The notes under the pieces were generated by a model. That model was given only the letters and a program-made list of their open reading frames with translations. It made no database searches and had not been told where the DNA came from. A DNA stretch of 64,000 bases from Selaginella moellendorffii. Taxonomy: Eukaryota > Streptophyta > Lycopodiopsida > Selaginellales > Selaginellaceae. Below are positions 43,608 through 54,089 of this stretch, piece by piece; the stretch's first letter is position 1; each line of letters starts with the position of its first letter. The stretch lies in assembly GCF_000143415.4 (NCBI RefSeq), contig NW_003314348.1:392695-456694 (forward strand), written 5' to 3'. The translations under genes and the position numbers were made by a program.

Positions 43608-44025
43608 GATGGCATGTATTTATTTAAAAATGTAACTTATTATGGCATGGTGTTCCATGCAATTGTATTAATATTAAAAGACAATTCTTTGAGAGGATTT
43701 GCATTATACTAGAAGTGTTACAGCATGTTATTGGAAGTCTACGAAGTTGTTTTATTAATAATGGGAAAGTAAAGATTGAATGGGGACTTGGGCTCCACCT
43801 AGACTCGGAGCAACTGAGCCAATATTAAAAGGATGGAAAGAAATTGGACGACGATGACAAGGAGAAGAGAGAGGTGAAGCAGTGGCAGGGGGAGGAGAAG
43901 TGATTGAGTAGACATTTCCTTGTTTAAAATAAAATGGCATGTGCCTCAATGCAGTTGAATTTTGTTATATTTATATACTATATAAAGGTTTGGAAACCTT
44001 ATTTTACAAGTGGGATAATGACAAT
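43608..44025. other. Right subterminal region of the transposon
   Basis: It begins with a palindrome half-site directly after the accessory gene's stop codon, and contains two degenerate copies (43642-43663, 43934-43955). AT-rich; no gene seen. Confidence 0.6.
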
Positions 44026-44049
44026 TCCCACTTTAACGAAATAGAGCTT
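44026..44049 (-). repeat. Right terminal inverted repeat
   Basis: 24 bp, perfect inverted match to 31782-31805. Just inside lies TGGGATAATGACAATTCCCA, a small inverted pair (TGGGA/TCCCA) that includes the inner edge of the TIR. Confidence 0.93.
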
Positions 44050-44099
44050 CTTACAAATTTCTTCCATTTAATAAAGAGCCCCTTAAACAAACATACCAT

Positions 44100-45015
44100 A
44101 AATGTTGCAAATGTGACTTTGGGTATTGAAAAATATTTGTCGGTGAGTCCTTACAATACTCTTTCCTTACTGCCATGACAGCAAGATATTGGTACTGCTA
44201 GTTCCCATCATCAACCCCTCTTGTTTAAGTGTTAATAAATTGGATTTAACATTTGTACTTAGCCAAATAAACATAAGGTACGAACTTCTATGTGTTTCTA
44301 GCTGAGCATTCTCGGTCTAGCTTTTAATTCTTTTTTGCTCTGTCTTGCACTGGTTTGGCAAGAACCCTCACATATTGAGTCTAGTCCTTGAATATCATTA
44401 TATGATAACTTACCGTATCTACCAAACACCCTCGCTATCATGCCTTTTGTGTTAGTCTCGTTTCGGTCACAAATGCTATTTATGGAAAGTGTCTAAATTT
44501 GCTCATTTGGCATATTTACAGAATGTAGAGATTGTCCTGAACACAATGGTGTTTGTCCCATATTCAAATTCACAATCTAGAAAGATTCCAAATTTAATAA
44601 GTTTTGAGCTTGTCCCACATACTAACTCTTGGTATTGAAGGAGGCTTGGGGTGAAAGCTCAAAACATGTGTTCCTCATTCCTCAACGGGGGGGGGGGGGG
44701 GGGGGGTTCCAAATGTATAGTAGGGATAGTGGTTGGAATGCACATCCAACCATTTAAAACATTAGTTTGGCTTTTGCTAGGTTGTGTTGATCTTTGTTTT
44801 GCTTCTGGCTTGGGTCTAAGCCTAAGCTCCATACTGCTCTATTCAATGGGGTACCCTCTTCCTCACATTAGGCCACTGGTATTCCAAAATAGTGCCAGAG
44901 ATCATCTAACACCATTTTGCGTGTAGGTGTTAGATATGGAGAGCTAGTACTCATGAGATTGTACTGGACCCTCATTTTGTAGTGCAACAGGCTTGGAGTT
45001 TGACTCCAAATTCAA
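44100..45015 (+). repeat. Dispersed repeat R1, copy 2 (most complete)
   Basis: It carries the full landmark order of R1 and is the best reference for the family in this window. It includes an uninterrupted run of 20 G at 44687-44706 where copy 1 has an interrupted G-rich tract, and ends near TTTGTAGTGCAACAGGCTTGG, which copy 3 shares at 62487. No coding content. Confidence 0.75.
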
Positions 45016-45600
45016 GTGCGCTATAATAAAATTGAGAAAACAGAATAACACCAAGTCATCCACTTTATACTCCATAGATGGATGATGATAAAAGTTGTAA
45101 CACCATTGTTATCCCATTTATATGCAGCCCAAGTATTTGGCAAACTTGGTTGGATTAGTGGAAGAATGCTTGTCAAATACTAATCTTAAAACCTAGCATA
45201 GGCAGCTCATAGCAATCATGAAGGTAAACTCAACTCTATTGACAATATTGGAATGACGTACTCTTTACCAATATTTGACTATAGAGAAAGCTTTATTAGA
45301 TTAAATGCCACTAACTCAAACAAATAGAAAATTGTAATTGACTCTAACTGTCTTTCCATAATATGAACGGGAATATTACAAGCTTGGCACTAAACGCAAC
45401 TACACATATACTAAATAATATCATATCACATCTCTGGGCTACAGAAAAATTTATGTAGCTTCTCAATCACCTTCTATTAATGTTCGAGAACCATGTAGAT
45501 ATACATAAAGTTTCTCAAGTTGCTACTAAACACCTCTTTTATGAAGTAATTCACTTTTATTAGTTGTAACATATAATTGATATATGTAATAGGATGGTGT
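45016..45600. other. AT-rich degenerate sequence
   Basis: No gene was seen. It lies between R1 and a minus-strand RNase H remnant, and is probably the rest of that decayed gypsy element. Confidence 0.4.
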
Positions 45601-45799
45601 TGACCAGGCATACTTGGGCTCTATTGCATCAACACACCTCCAAGACCAATACTAAAAGTATCTATACCCAAAATAAAAAGTTGAGTATAGTTAGGATATG
45701 TCAAAATTGGAGGAGTTGTCAATAACTCTTTGAGATCTATAAATGCCTGCTCATAATCTATAGACAAAATAAAAGACAATATTGACAACTTCAACAATG
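45601..45799 (-). pseudogene. gypsy RNase H remnant, left part split by the LTR element
   Basis: Reading the minus strand: AFIDLKELLTTPPILTYPNY, then LFILGIDTFSIGLGGVLMQ followed by a stop. This is the start of a gypsy RNase H domain (usually CDAS...GVGAVLMQ). The host sequence is cut at 45799 by insertion of the 7.46-kb element and resumes at 53265. Confidence 0.8.
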
Positions 45800-47548
45800 T
45801 GTAAGCAACTAAATTTTCCATTCTACTTTAGTCACTTAACCACACCTCTGACCACTTGGAGGAGTCTCATTCACAACCTCCATAAGTCCAATCCAGGACT
45901 TGGGACTTGCTAGCCCCGAGAATGGCATCCATGCCACTCAACATTTGCACTTGGTCCAAGTGCTCCACGTGTCCGATCCTATGACCGACACTCAAAGGTA
46001 CCACCGACATGCCCGCCCGTTATGCTAAGGCCATGCCCAATCACCTTTGCCACACTGGTAGTCCATTACCACTTGCATCACAGTCTTGGCTCTCCAAGAC
46101 TAGGCAAACCATCCGTGAGTGGTCATCTAAGATCCACTCCTTAGCACCCTTAGGATGCCCACCGACAAGGGGAATAGCCTTCCCCAATATCCCTCTGTCA
46201 GTCCCCACTAAGTCCCTTTCTGCCCCTGGCCGTGTTTGCCAACACTGCCACTGGATCGAGACCCACAAGCCCGACCACTAAGTCCCACAGTCCTCTGGGA
46301 CTTCCTCACCACACGACTGTGTCCTTGGTCACTACCCCAGAGGACTGCTCCTCTTCCTTTACACAGTCTAGGCCTTTGGGACAACATTTCGGAACACCAT
46401 GGCCTTACGCGAGCCATCTGGGTACTCTCCCCGCCTTTCGCCTTTAGGTGCTCTAGCCATGGGCTTAGAGCGAGGTTCCGTTGAGCCACGCCTGGTATCC
46501 AAGTAGGTAGTGCCACCCACACTTGGACTGGGAGCATCGGCCAGTCGATCTCCCGGGGGAACTAGAGCCGGCTCTTGAACACTTCACCAAGCTACCCCGC
46601 TTGTCGGTCCGTATTCACTCTAGTCTTGGACTTCCCAGTGGTCAGTTCATCACCCAACACTGGGTCTGGCCTTCCTGGGCCAAACTGGCCTTTCCTGGCC
46701 AAATTGGCTCCACTGCAGTCCTCCCCCTACTATACTTTTGGAGCTCACCAAACCCCCCAGGGTCTGGGAGACGAACGCTTTGGGCTTTCACCCTCTCAGA
46801 CTTGGACTCGGACTCGGACTCGGACTCGAACTCGGACTCAGACTCGGACTCGGACTCGGTCTCGGGCTCAGCCTCGGTCTCGGTCTCGGTCCCAATCTCG
46901 GTCTCGGTCTCGGTCTCGGTCTCGACTTCGGACTCCATCTCGGGTCCATCTCGGACTCCATCTCAGACTCCATCTTGGACTCCATCTCGGGTCCATCTCG
47001 GACTCCATCTCGGGTCCATCTCGGACTCCATTTCGAGTCCATCTCGAACTCCATCTCGGGTCCATCTCGGACTCCATCTCGGACTCCATTTCGGGTCCAT
47101 CTCGGGTCCACCTCGGACTCCAACTCGGGTCCATCTCAGACTCCACTTCGGACTCCAACTCGAGTCCATCTCGGACTCCACTTCGGACTCCAACTCGGGT
47201 CCATCTCGGACTCCACTTCGGACTCCAACTTAGGTCCATCTCGGACTCCACTTCGGACTCCAACTCGGGTCCATCTCAGACTCCACTTCGGACTCCAACT
47301 CGAGTCCATCTCGGACACTTCCACGTGTCATGTGTTGGTCCTTTTTGGGTCCCTTTTTGGAGCCTCGCTTTTTGCTCGCTTCGTGCTCATTCCTCGAGCA
47401 CTTCTTTGGGAGTTCCACTCCCACTCTTGACTTTTCAAGTCGGAGCTTTTGGTCCAAACGTGTTACGCTCGTTTGGCTTTCGCTTCGGCCACTACCACAT
47501 GGCACCCTTCCGGCTCCACTTTGGGGCCTAGGGATTTTGTGTCTCACA
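45800..47548 (-). repeat. Left LTR (3' LTR in element sense), 1,749 bp
   Basis: Nearly identical to 51652-53259 but about 141 bp longer. The excess is about four extra copies of a roughly 35-bp unit (GGACTCCACTTC, GGACTCCAACTC, GGGTCCATCTC) at about 47140-47310. The array from 46797 also holds 6-bp GGACTC and GGTCTC units. Confidence 0.93.
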
Positions 47549-50500
47549 ACTCCACCACCCATAGACGAAGTTCGATGTCCTCATCGAACGGTAAACCATT
47601 TTGTAAAGTAACACTCGCATGTGTTACCATTTCCATCCTTGGCACCTAGCCAATATTTGTCAATGGTTTGACATTGAAGGCTCACCATGCCTTTTGCATA
47701 TGCCTCAATGGTTTGACACCAAAGGCTCACCATGCCTTGCCTATCCTCTAAGGAGGGTAGTCTCTCCAACTTAGAGATTGATTGGACCACATGTAGTGGT
47801 TCTCTCCTTTTATTGGTTTAGTTCTTGCTAAACCTCTTAGAGACCCTTCTCTAAGTCAATCCCACTACTCCTTCTTGAGTAGTCTCAATTTCCATCTATT
47901 GAATGTTTGCACCTTGGAACTTTTACTCTTTTGACTTTTGGAAGTCAATTTCCTAGGTGTCTCCAACACCTTGCATTGCACAGATTGTGCAACTCCACTT
48001 CCCTATCCTAGGAAGTTCATTACTTGAGGGCACCATCATCCTCTCTTCTATTTCGTGCCACCTTGGGCACTAAGTTCCATTTATCACACTTTGTGCTAGG
48101 GTTGTCCATCGCCCTATCATTTGGCTACCTTACCGCTCCCTCCCTTGGAGCTTCCACTTTCGCCAAATCGGAGCAATTTGGAATCCATCCTTGGAAACAC
48201 ACTTCCTTTCCCGCAATTTGTTAGCGTCCAACACATCAATGTTCCTCGCCTAACTTTGTCACTTGGATTCCTTCCCAGGGATTCCACGGCCCTATCTTGG
48301 CCACTCATCTTTTGCTCCTATTCGTTGATTGTTGCACCAAGCAACTTCGAATCTCTACCTCCCTCCTTGAGGTATTCTTTTAATTCCATAGCAAAGGCTC
48401 TACTTTGCCAAGACTAGGGTGTTCACCCCTAGTAAGTCTCTTTTAGCATCTTCTGCTGTGGGCTCTATCCTCGGCCCAACTTTGTGACCCTTTCATAGGT
48501 CTCTTTAGAGACTACTTTCCTTGGACACACTATGCCATCGCAATGACATAGCTCATTTCCCTAAGGTGCTTTTCCCACTTGGTCACCTTGACCAAGCCAC
48601 ACCATCATCAATAGTTCAAATCAACACTTTGAACTAGGAACCTTATTCCTTAACCTAAACAAGGACCTTGTCCTTATTTAGCCACAAGATCACTTAGTGA
48701 TCTCACCTCGGCACCTTAACAGGTTTGCCAATAGGTACTAGGTCTTCCAGACCTTTAACTTGTTAACTACGACCCCGGGGGCATCCCCCACACTTGGCGG
48801 TGCGCCCAAGCCAGCCCTTCCAGCCAAGGGTCCATAGCAACTGAGATTAGGTGTCCCCATCTCACTCACCACGTCTTTGGTGCCACTTGCACCAAAGCGT
48901 TCAAGTTAGATATGCTGAGATTTCACACTAAGCAATCTAACCGTGCATCACGACTCCGAGGCATCCCTCGCTTGGCGGTGTGCCCAAACCAGTCTCCCCA
49001 CTGAGAGTCCATGACCACCGAAATATGAGTGTCCTCATATTCCAAACCATCACCACGCCCTAGTGATTTGGGACTCGAACCCAAGCACTAGAGGGTCAGG
49101 ACTCGAACCCAACCTCCGTATATGCATCTACGGACGGCATCACACAAGATGCCTGGCGTGACTCCCCACGCCGGTGCACCAACTTATTTTTAAAGCACGC
49201 TACAGATCACAGCTTAGGAACCTAGTTCCTCCACACTGCCAAGTCCTCTCACTTGACATGTCTGTGATCATGCATGGACTCCTCCATGCTTGGCCCCATG
49301 GCCCACCCTTTTTGAAGTTATCACCTTCAACTAGGGTATTTGTTCCCCCGACGTGCCAATCTCGCTTGGCAAGTCCTCCGACCACGGTAACATGGTTCCT
49401 GCATAAGCGTGAAAGTCCTTGACCATCGACTTTCGTTCAAAGCCCTCTCTTTGAACACTCGGGAACTACTTCCCTAACCTTGATAGCCTTGCCTCATGGA
49501 AAGGTTCAAGACCACGCTTCTGCTGCACCACTCTGATTTCGCGCGTTCCACGAACCATTTACACTTGGCCTTTCTAGGTACTAAGCTACCTAGAATCGTC
49601 TTTGGGAACCTTGAAGGAACTCTGTCCCTCAGCTTGCTAAGGCCTCCCTTTTTGCAAGCCTTCAAAATGCCACATAGTCTAACATGGACAATTCCATATT
49701 TTAGACTCTTCATGGCATCACGGTTGCTAGCGGCAACACCCTTGAGCCCCCACTTGATTCTCCACTCCCAGCTGGCATAACCAACCTTGGTTATGCCCTT
49801 TGATTCCTATGGTTCGGTTCTATCCCCTTACTTCTTGCTTTTTGGCTTAACACCTTTCCTTTGGTCATTCTCCTCCAGACCAGGAGGATAGCTTTGCACT
49901 TTCTATCACGCTTTAGCAAATATTCTTAGGGATGAACCTACCCAATAGCCTAGGGAGTGGTTCCTCAATCCAGGTATGCTCACCTTATAATCCCACACAC
50001 TGGGATTACATTGTTGCTTATGGGCCTTTACATGCCCATCACTAGCCTTGCCAAAATTCCATTTTTGGCTTTGTCCAACTCAGGTAGACAGTCCTCTCCT
50101 GTCTCCGCAACCTTGGACATTTGGATAGCACCTTCTATCCATCATTCGCTAGGGACTTAGTCCCTTGGGCTTTATCCATTGCCCTCGTGACATCAAACAC
50201 CACCTTCTGGTGTTCTAGAGTGTCCGGGTGTCCCAATGATGGCTTTCTTGACAATGAGTATTTCCTTTTATGACATTGACTTACTATATCGCAACACAAG
50301 CAACTTATCCCCCGTAAGGGTATATCCAACTTCCTTATGCTATTAAGAAGTCTTGGGTAGCTACCTTCTACCCGTTTAACCAGTTATTTTGCACCTCTTG
50401 CTTAGTTGCCTCATAGTTGTCAAGTCCTACAACTCATTGCTCGGTGTTTTCACACTTCCATCATTATCTGGGTCACCACACTCCAACTGCATGCTCTGCA

Positions 50501-51651
50501 GCTTAGGCTATGCCATTCCCATTTCCATTGGGATTCCTTTGGCAAGGGGTTCTCATGAACCCACCAACATAGCCTCAAGGTATCACACCTTGGCACATTT
50601 GGTGTCTCCACACCATCGGCTCCACGAGCCTACCTCTATGACATTTCCCCTTCGTGTCTAAGTCTTTGCCAAGACCAACACCGCTCTTTCTCATGCCAAC
50701 CATCCGATAGCACTGCCCCATAGAGGTCACACACAACTTTATGTCAAAGTTATTTTCTTCTGGGAACACCTTTCCCATAACTTTAGCATGGCACATTTTG
50801 CTATCGATGAGATACTCTCTATTCTCATCCTTGGATCCTATGATCCCCCGCCATCCTTTGTGGGGTACAACACACCTCAGTCTAAATGCTTCCATCAGTC
50901 CTTTTAGGACCATCCCTTGACTCTACTTGAGTCATCCAGCAGTTTTGGACTTGGTTAATCCACAGACCCGTAAGGTCCTACTTGTGAGGCACTAGCTCAC
51001 TGGAATACACTTCTTGCATTCCTGTCCTACTCAAAAGGACTATTTTCACAAGTGTTACTCCGACACTTGATTTTGTTCTCTGGGGGCAACTTTTGCCCCT
51101 TAGGACTACTTGTCCATGCGATGAGAATACCACTCATCTCTAAGTACACCCCCCAACTCCTTGGGTTGTTCTAGCATTTATTAAAGGTAGCCCCGACTAC
51201 CATTTCAAGGACTTGAGTCCTCTTCCGTATTTGACCTTCCACGGTCATTACTTTTGGTCTCACATTCATGAGCACCAACCTCAACTATATGAGGATAATC
51301 TTGTGACTCCTTTATTGTTTTGGAGTCTCTATCTTTCCCGTGATCCCAACTTTAGTTGTTTACCACAACAACCTTAGCCAATTTGCCGAGACAAATGCTC
51401 ATCCGGATCACATCCTCAACTCAATGAGGAAAACCTGTTCCCAAGATCCCAAAGTCGTTCCATTATTGGCCCTTTTCTATCCACCACCTCATCTACAAGT
51501 TCACACATGAACTGTAATGGAGAGCCATGTCTTCCCGACTTACTACTCCTCAAGGATAGGCCCACTCCTCGGACCTTCCGATGCCAACACTAGTGGTGAT
51601 ATACTTGAGCACCAATAAAAGTCGGACTAAGGAACAGCTCCGATACCAAAT
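47549..51651 (-). other. Internal region of the LTR element, no coding domains seen
   Basis: 4.1 kb examined on both strands: only short unrelated frames, the longest about 110 codons, without retroelement motifs. A diverged internal duplication is visible between about 48769-48860 and 48951-49040 (ACGAC, CCCGAGGCATCCC-like, TTGGCGGTG, GCCCAA, CCAG). Confidence 0.6.
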
Positions 51652-53259
51652 TGTAAGCAACTAAATTTTCCATTCTACTTTAGTCACTTAACCACACTTC
51701 TGACCACTTGGAGGAGTCTCATTCACAACCTCCATAAGTCCAATCCAGGACTTGGGACTTGCTAGCCCTGAGAATGGCATCCATGCCACTCAACATTTGC
51801 ACTTGGTCCAAGTGCTCCACGTGTCCGATCCTATGACCGACACTCAAAGGTACCACTGACATGCCCGCCCGTTATGCTAAGGCCATGCCCAATCACCTTT
51901 GCCACACTGGTAGTCCATTACCACTTGCATCACAATCTTGGCTCTCCAAGACTAGGCAAACCATCCGTGAGTGGTCATCTGAGATCCACTCCTTAGCACC
52001 CTTAGGATGCCCACCGACAAGGGGAATAGCCTTCCCCAATATCCCTCTGTCAGTCCCCACTAAGTCCCTTTCTGCCCCTGGCCGTGTTTGCCAACACTGC
52101 CACTGGATCGAGACCCACAAGCCCGACCACTAAGTCCCACGGTCCTCTGGGACTTCCTCACCACACGACTGTGTCCTTGGTCACTACCCCAGAGGACTGC
52201 TCCTCTTCCTTTACACAGTCTAGGCCTTTGGGACAACATTTTGGAACACCGTGGCCTTACGCGAGCCATCTGGGTACTCTCCCCGCCTTTTGCCTTTAGG
52301 TGCTCTAGCCATGGGCTTAGAGCGAGGTTCCGTTGAGCCACGCCTGGTATCCAAGTAGGTAGTGCCACCCACACTTGGACTGGGAGCATCGGCCAGTCGA
52401 TCTCCCGGGGGAACTAGAGCCGGCTCTTGAACACTTCACCAAGCTACCCCGCTTGTCGGTCCGTATTCACTCTAGTCTTGGACTTCCCAGTGGTCAGTTC
52501 ATCACCCAACACTGGGTCTGGCCTTCCTGGGCCAAACTGGCCTTTCCTGGCCAAACTGGCTCCACTGCAGTCCTCCCCCTACTATACTTTTGGAGCTCAC
52601 CAAACCCCCAGGGTCTGGGAGACGAACGCTTTGGGCTTTCACCCTCTCAGACTCGGACTCGGACTCGGACTCGGGCTCGAACTCGGACTCAGACTCGGAC
52701 TCGGACTCGGTCTCGGGCTCAGCCTCGGTCTCGGTCTCGGTCCCAATCTCGGTCTCGGTCTCGGTCTCGGTCTCGACTTCGGACTCCATCTCGGGTCCAT
52801 CTCGGACTCCATCTCAGACTCCATCTTGGACTCCATCTCGGGTCCATCTCGGACTCCATCTCGGGTCCATCTCGGACTCCATTTCGAGTCCATCTCGAAC
52901 TCCATCTCGGGTCCATCTCGGACTCCATCTCGGACTCCATTTCGGGTCCATCTCGGGTCCACCTCGGACTCCAACTCGGGTCCATCTCAGACTCCACTTC
53001 GGACTCCAACTCGAGTCCATCTCGGACACTTCCACGTGTCATGTGTTGGTCCTTTTTGGGTCCCTTTTTGGAGCCTCGCTTTTTGCTCGCTTCGTGCTCG
53101 TTCCTCGAGCACTTCTTTGGGAGTTCCACTCCCGCTCTTGACTTTTCAAGTCGGAGCTTTTGGTCCAAACGTGTTACGCTCGTTTGGCTTTCGCTTCGGC
53201 CACTACCACATGGCACCCTTCCGGCTCCACTTTGGGGCCTAGGGATTTTGTGTCTCACA
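51652..53259 (-). repeat. Right LTR (5' LTR in element sense), 1,608 bp
   Basis: It begins TGTAAGCAACTAAATTTTCC and ends TGTGTCTCACA. It contains the same tandem array (52645-53027) with fewer units. The low-complexity frames across the array are not genes. Confidence 0.93.
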
Positions 53260-53264
53260 CAATG

Positions 53265-53660
53265 CTCGCAACGATGTAGTATTATCAGAAAGATGATCAA
53301 TAAAAAGTCTAAGATATTACACCTTGCATAAGAAGTGCTACACATCATTCACACACTTTAGAGTAGGAAACTAAGAACAATTGCAAGTTTATCAGGATCA
53401 ATTTGCAAACTTTCACAAGAACTATGGTACCCTAGATAAGTCATGTTTTTAAACTCAAATACGCACTGGAAAAAAGTAAAAGGAATGGAAAAAATATAAC
53501 AAAGTATGAGACAAAAGGGAAAAGTTTCAAAGTCATACTTGGCATGATTGCATCGCAACCAATCCATACTAAAGATAAAGTCAAAATCTTGACTCAACAG
53601 TACCCCCAACGATTGTAGCTCAAGCTTGAGATCACCTATACACACAATTAGGTCCACCTC
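53265..53660 (-). pseudogene. gypsy protease/RT remnant, right part of the split element
   Basis: On the minus strand: LSQDFDFIFSMDWLRCNHAKYDFE (diverged from the ILGMDWL protease end), followed after a deletion by TYLGYHSSCESLQIDPDKLAIV (diverged from the RT motif FLGH...GI.VDP.K). It continues into the RNase H piece at 45601-45799 once the inserted element is discounted. Confidence 0.65.
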
Positions 53661-54089
53661 ATTTTATGTGTACAGCTATTACTATAAAGAATGAAAATTA
53701 GTTCTGTTGTATAATGCAAAGACAGATGCTAATAATTAGTAACAAGCCAAACAATAAAAGATAAATTCAAGCCTATATATCAACCAACATAGAGAGAATA
53801 ATAGAAAACCTTTTGTCATAAAAACAAGCTTAAAAAGTACACACTAAATGAGAGTGTTGATGCTCCTGAAAGAAAGATGGAAGGGTCATCAACTTATCCA
53901 TTACTTGTGTGACTCCTTATTTCCCAGAAGCAACTTAGTATCCAGACCTTCCATTGGAGCAACACAAATAGGATATTGTTAACACCAAAGTCTTCACTAA
54001 AGAAATAAAGGTCATTAATATAGAAAATGTTAACAATGCCGATAAGTGTGACCAACTTTATCACACACTTAACAGCAAACATCTCATAT
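53661..54089. other. AT-rich degenerate sequence, no gene seen
   Basis: No motif was recognised; probably worn retroelement DNA, as it lies between two remnants. Confidence 0.4.

Larger units (their letters stand above)
32329..43955. repeat. Family of dispersed 22-bp palindromes inside the transposon
   Basis: The half-site is ATGGCRTGWGG, followed by its near reverse complement. Full or nearly full copies: 33727-33748, 33784-33805, 35631-35651, 35700-35721, 35798-35819, 36410-36434 (with a 3-bp expansion), 37230-37251, 38013-38034, 38090-38111, 38150-38171, 39427-39448, 40926-40947, 41067-41088, 41258-41279, 42490-42511 (perfect), 42565-42586, 43642-43663 and 43934-43955 (degenerate). Half-sites: 32335-32346, 32385-32399, 43609-43617. 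They occur in introns, exons, the central region and subterminal DNA. The right half often reads CACGCCAT or CATGCCAT, and the centre varies. No complete copy was noticed outside the transposon in this window. Confidence 0.88.
31782..44049. mobile_element. 12.3-kb DNA transposon with 24-bp TIRs and CTTA duplication
   Basis: The ends are perfect inverted repeats over 24 bp (AAGCTCTATTTCGTTAAAG at the start), flanked by CTTA at 31778-31781 and 44050-44053. The insertion point lies inside the last seven bases (GCTTACA) of an LTR whose sequence resumes exactly on the far side. This defines the ends independently. Two genes point away from a 2.4-kb central region: a transposase-like gene (-) and a large accessory gene (+). 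About twenty copies of a 22-bp palindrome are spread through it. Superfamily is uncertain: a 4-bp duplication and long DDE protein could fit Sola-like or an undescribed group; it is not a typical hAT (8 bp), Mutator (9-11 bp), CACTA (3 bp, CACTA ends) or Tc1 (TA). Confidence 0.9.
45800..53259 (-). mobile_element. Complete non-coding LTR retroelement (LARD-like), 7.46 kb
   Basis: The LTRs at 45800-47548 and 51652-53259 begin TG and end CA, and the element is flanked by CAATG on both sides (45795-45799 and 53260-53264). Directly inside the right LTR is GCTCCGATACCAAAT, whose complement TTTGGTATCGGAGC is a primer-binding site for initiator Met-tRNA; hence the element reads on the minus strand. 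A G-rich GGGTGGTGGAG tract lies by the other LTR. The 4.1-kb internal region has only short frames with no gag, RT or integrase motif, so it depends on another element. The LTRs differ by few substitutions, which implies a recent insertion. It interrupts an older gypsy copy. Confidence 0.93.

Noticed and set aside
32329-43955. CRISPR array suggested by repeated palindromes
   Set aside because: Spacing ranges from tens of bases to over 1 kb, copies fall in exons and introns of a plant element, and there are no cas genes.
31782-44049. Helitron or retroelement origin of the 12.3-kb element
   Set aside because: It has perfect TIRs and a 4-bp duplication, and lacks helicase, Rep, RT and integrase motifs.
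45923-45940. ATGGCAT-CC-ATGCCA in the LTR, resembling the palindrome
   Set aside because: The spacing is different (2-bp centre) and the GTGGCC core is lacking; shared by all LTR copies, so it belongs to that family.
46523-47531. Long overlapping open frames (up to 318 codons) over the tandem array
   Set aside because: They are translations of 6-, 12- and 35-bp repeats inside an LTR, exist in several frames and both strands, and have no domain. The same holds for 30344-30986, 52375-53331 and 52719-53348.
47549-51651. Hidden genes in the LTR element interior
   Set aside because: Frames of up to about 110 codons on both strands showed no gag, RT, RNase H, integrase or other motif that I could recognise.
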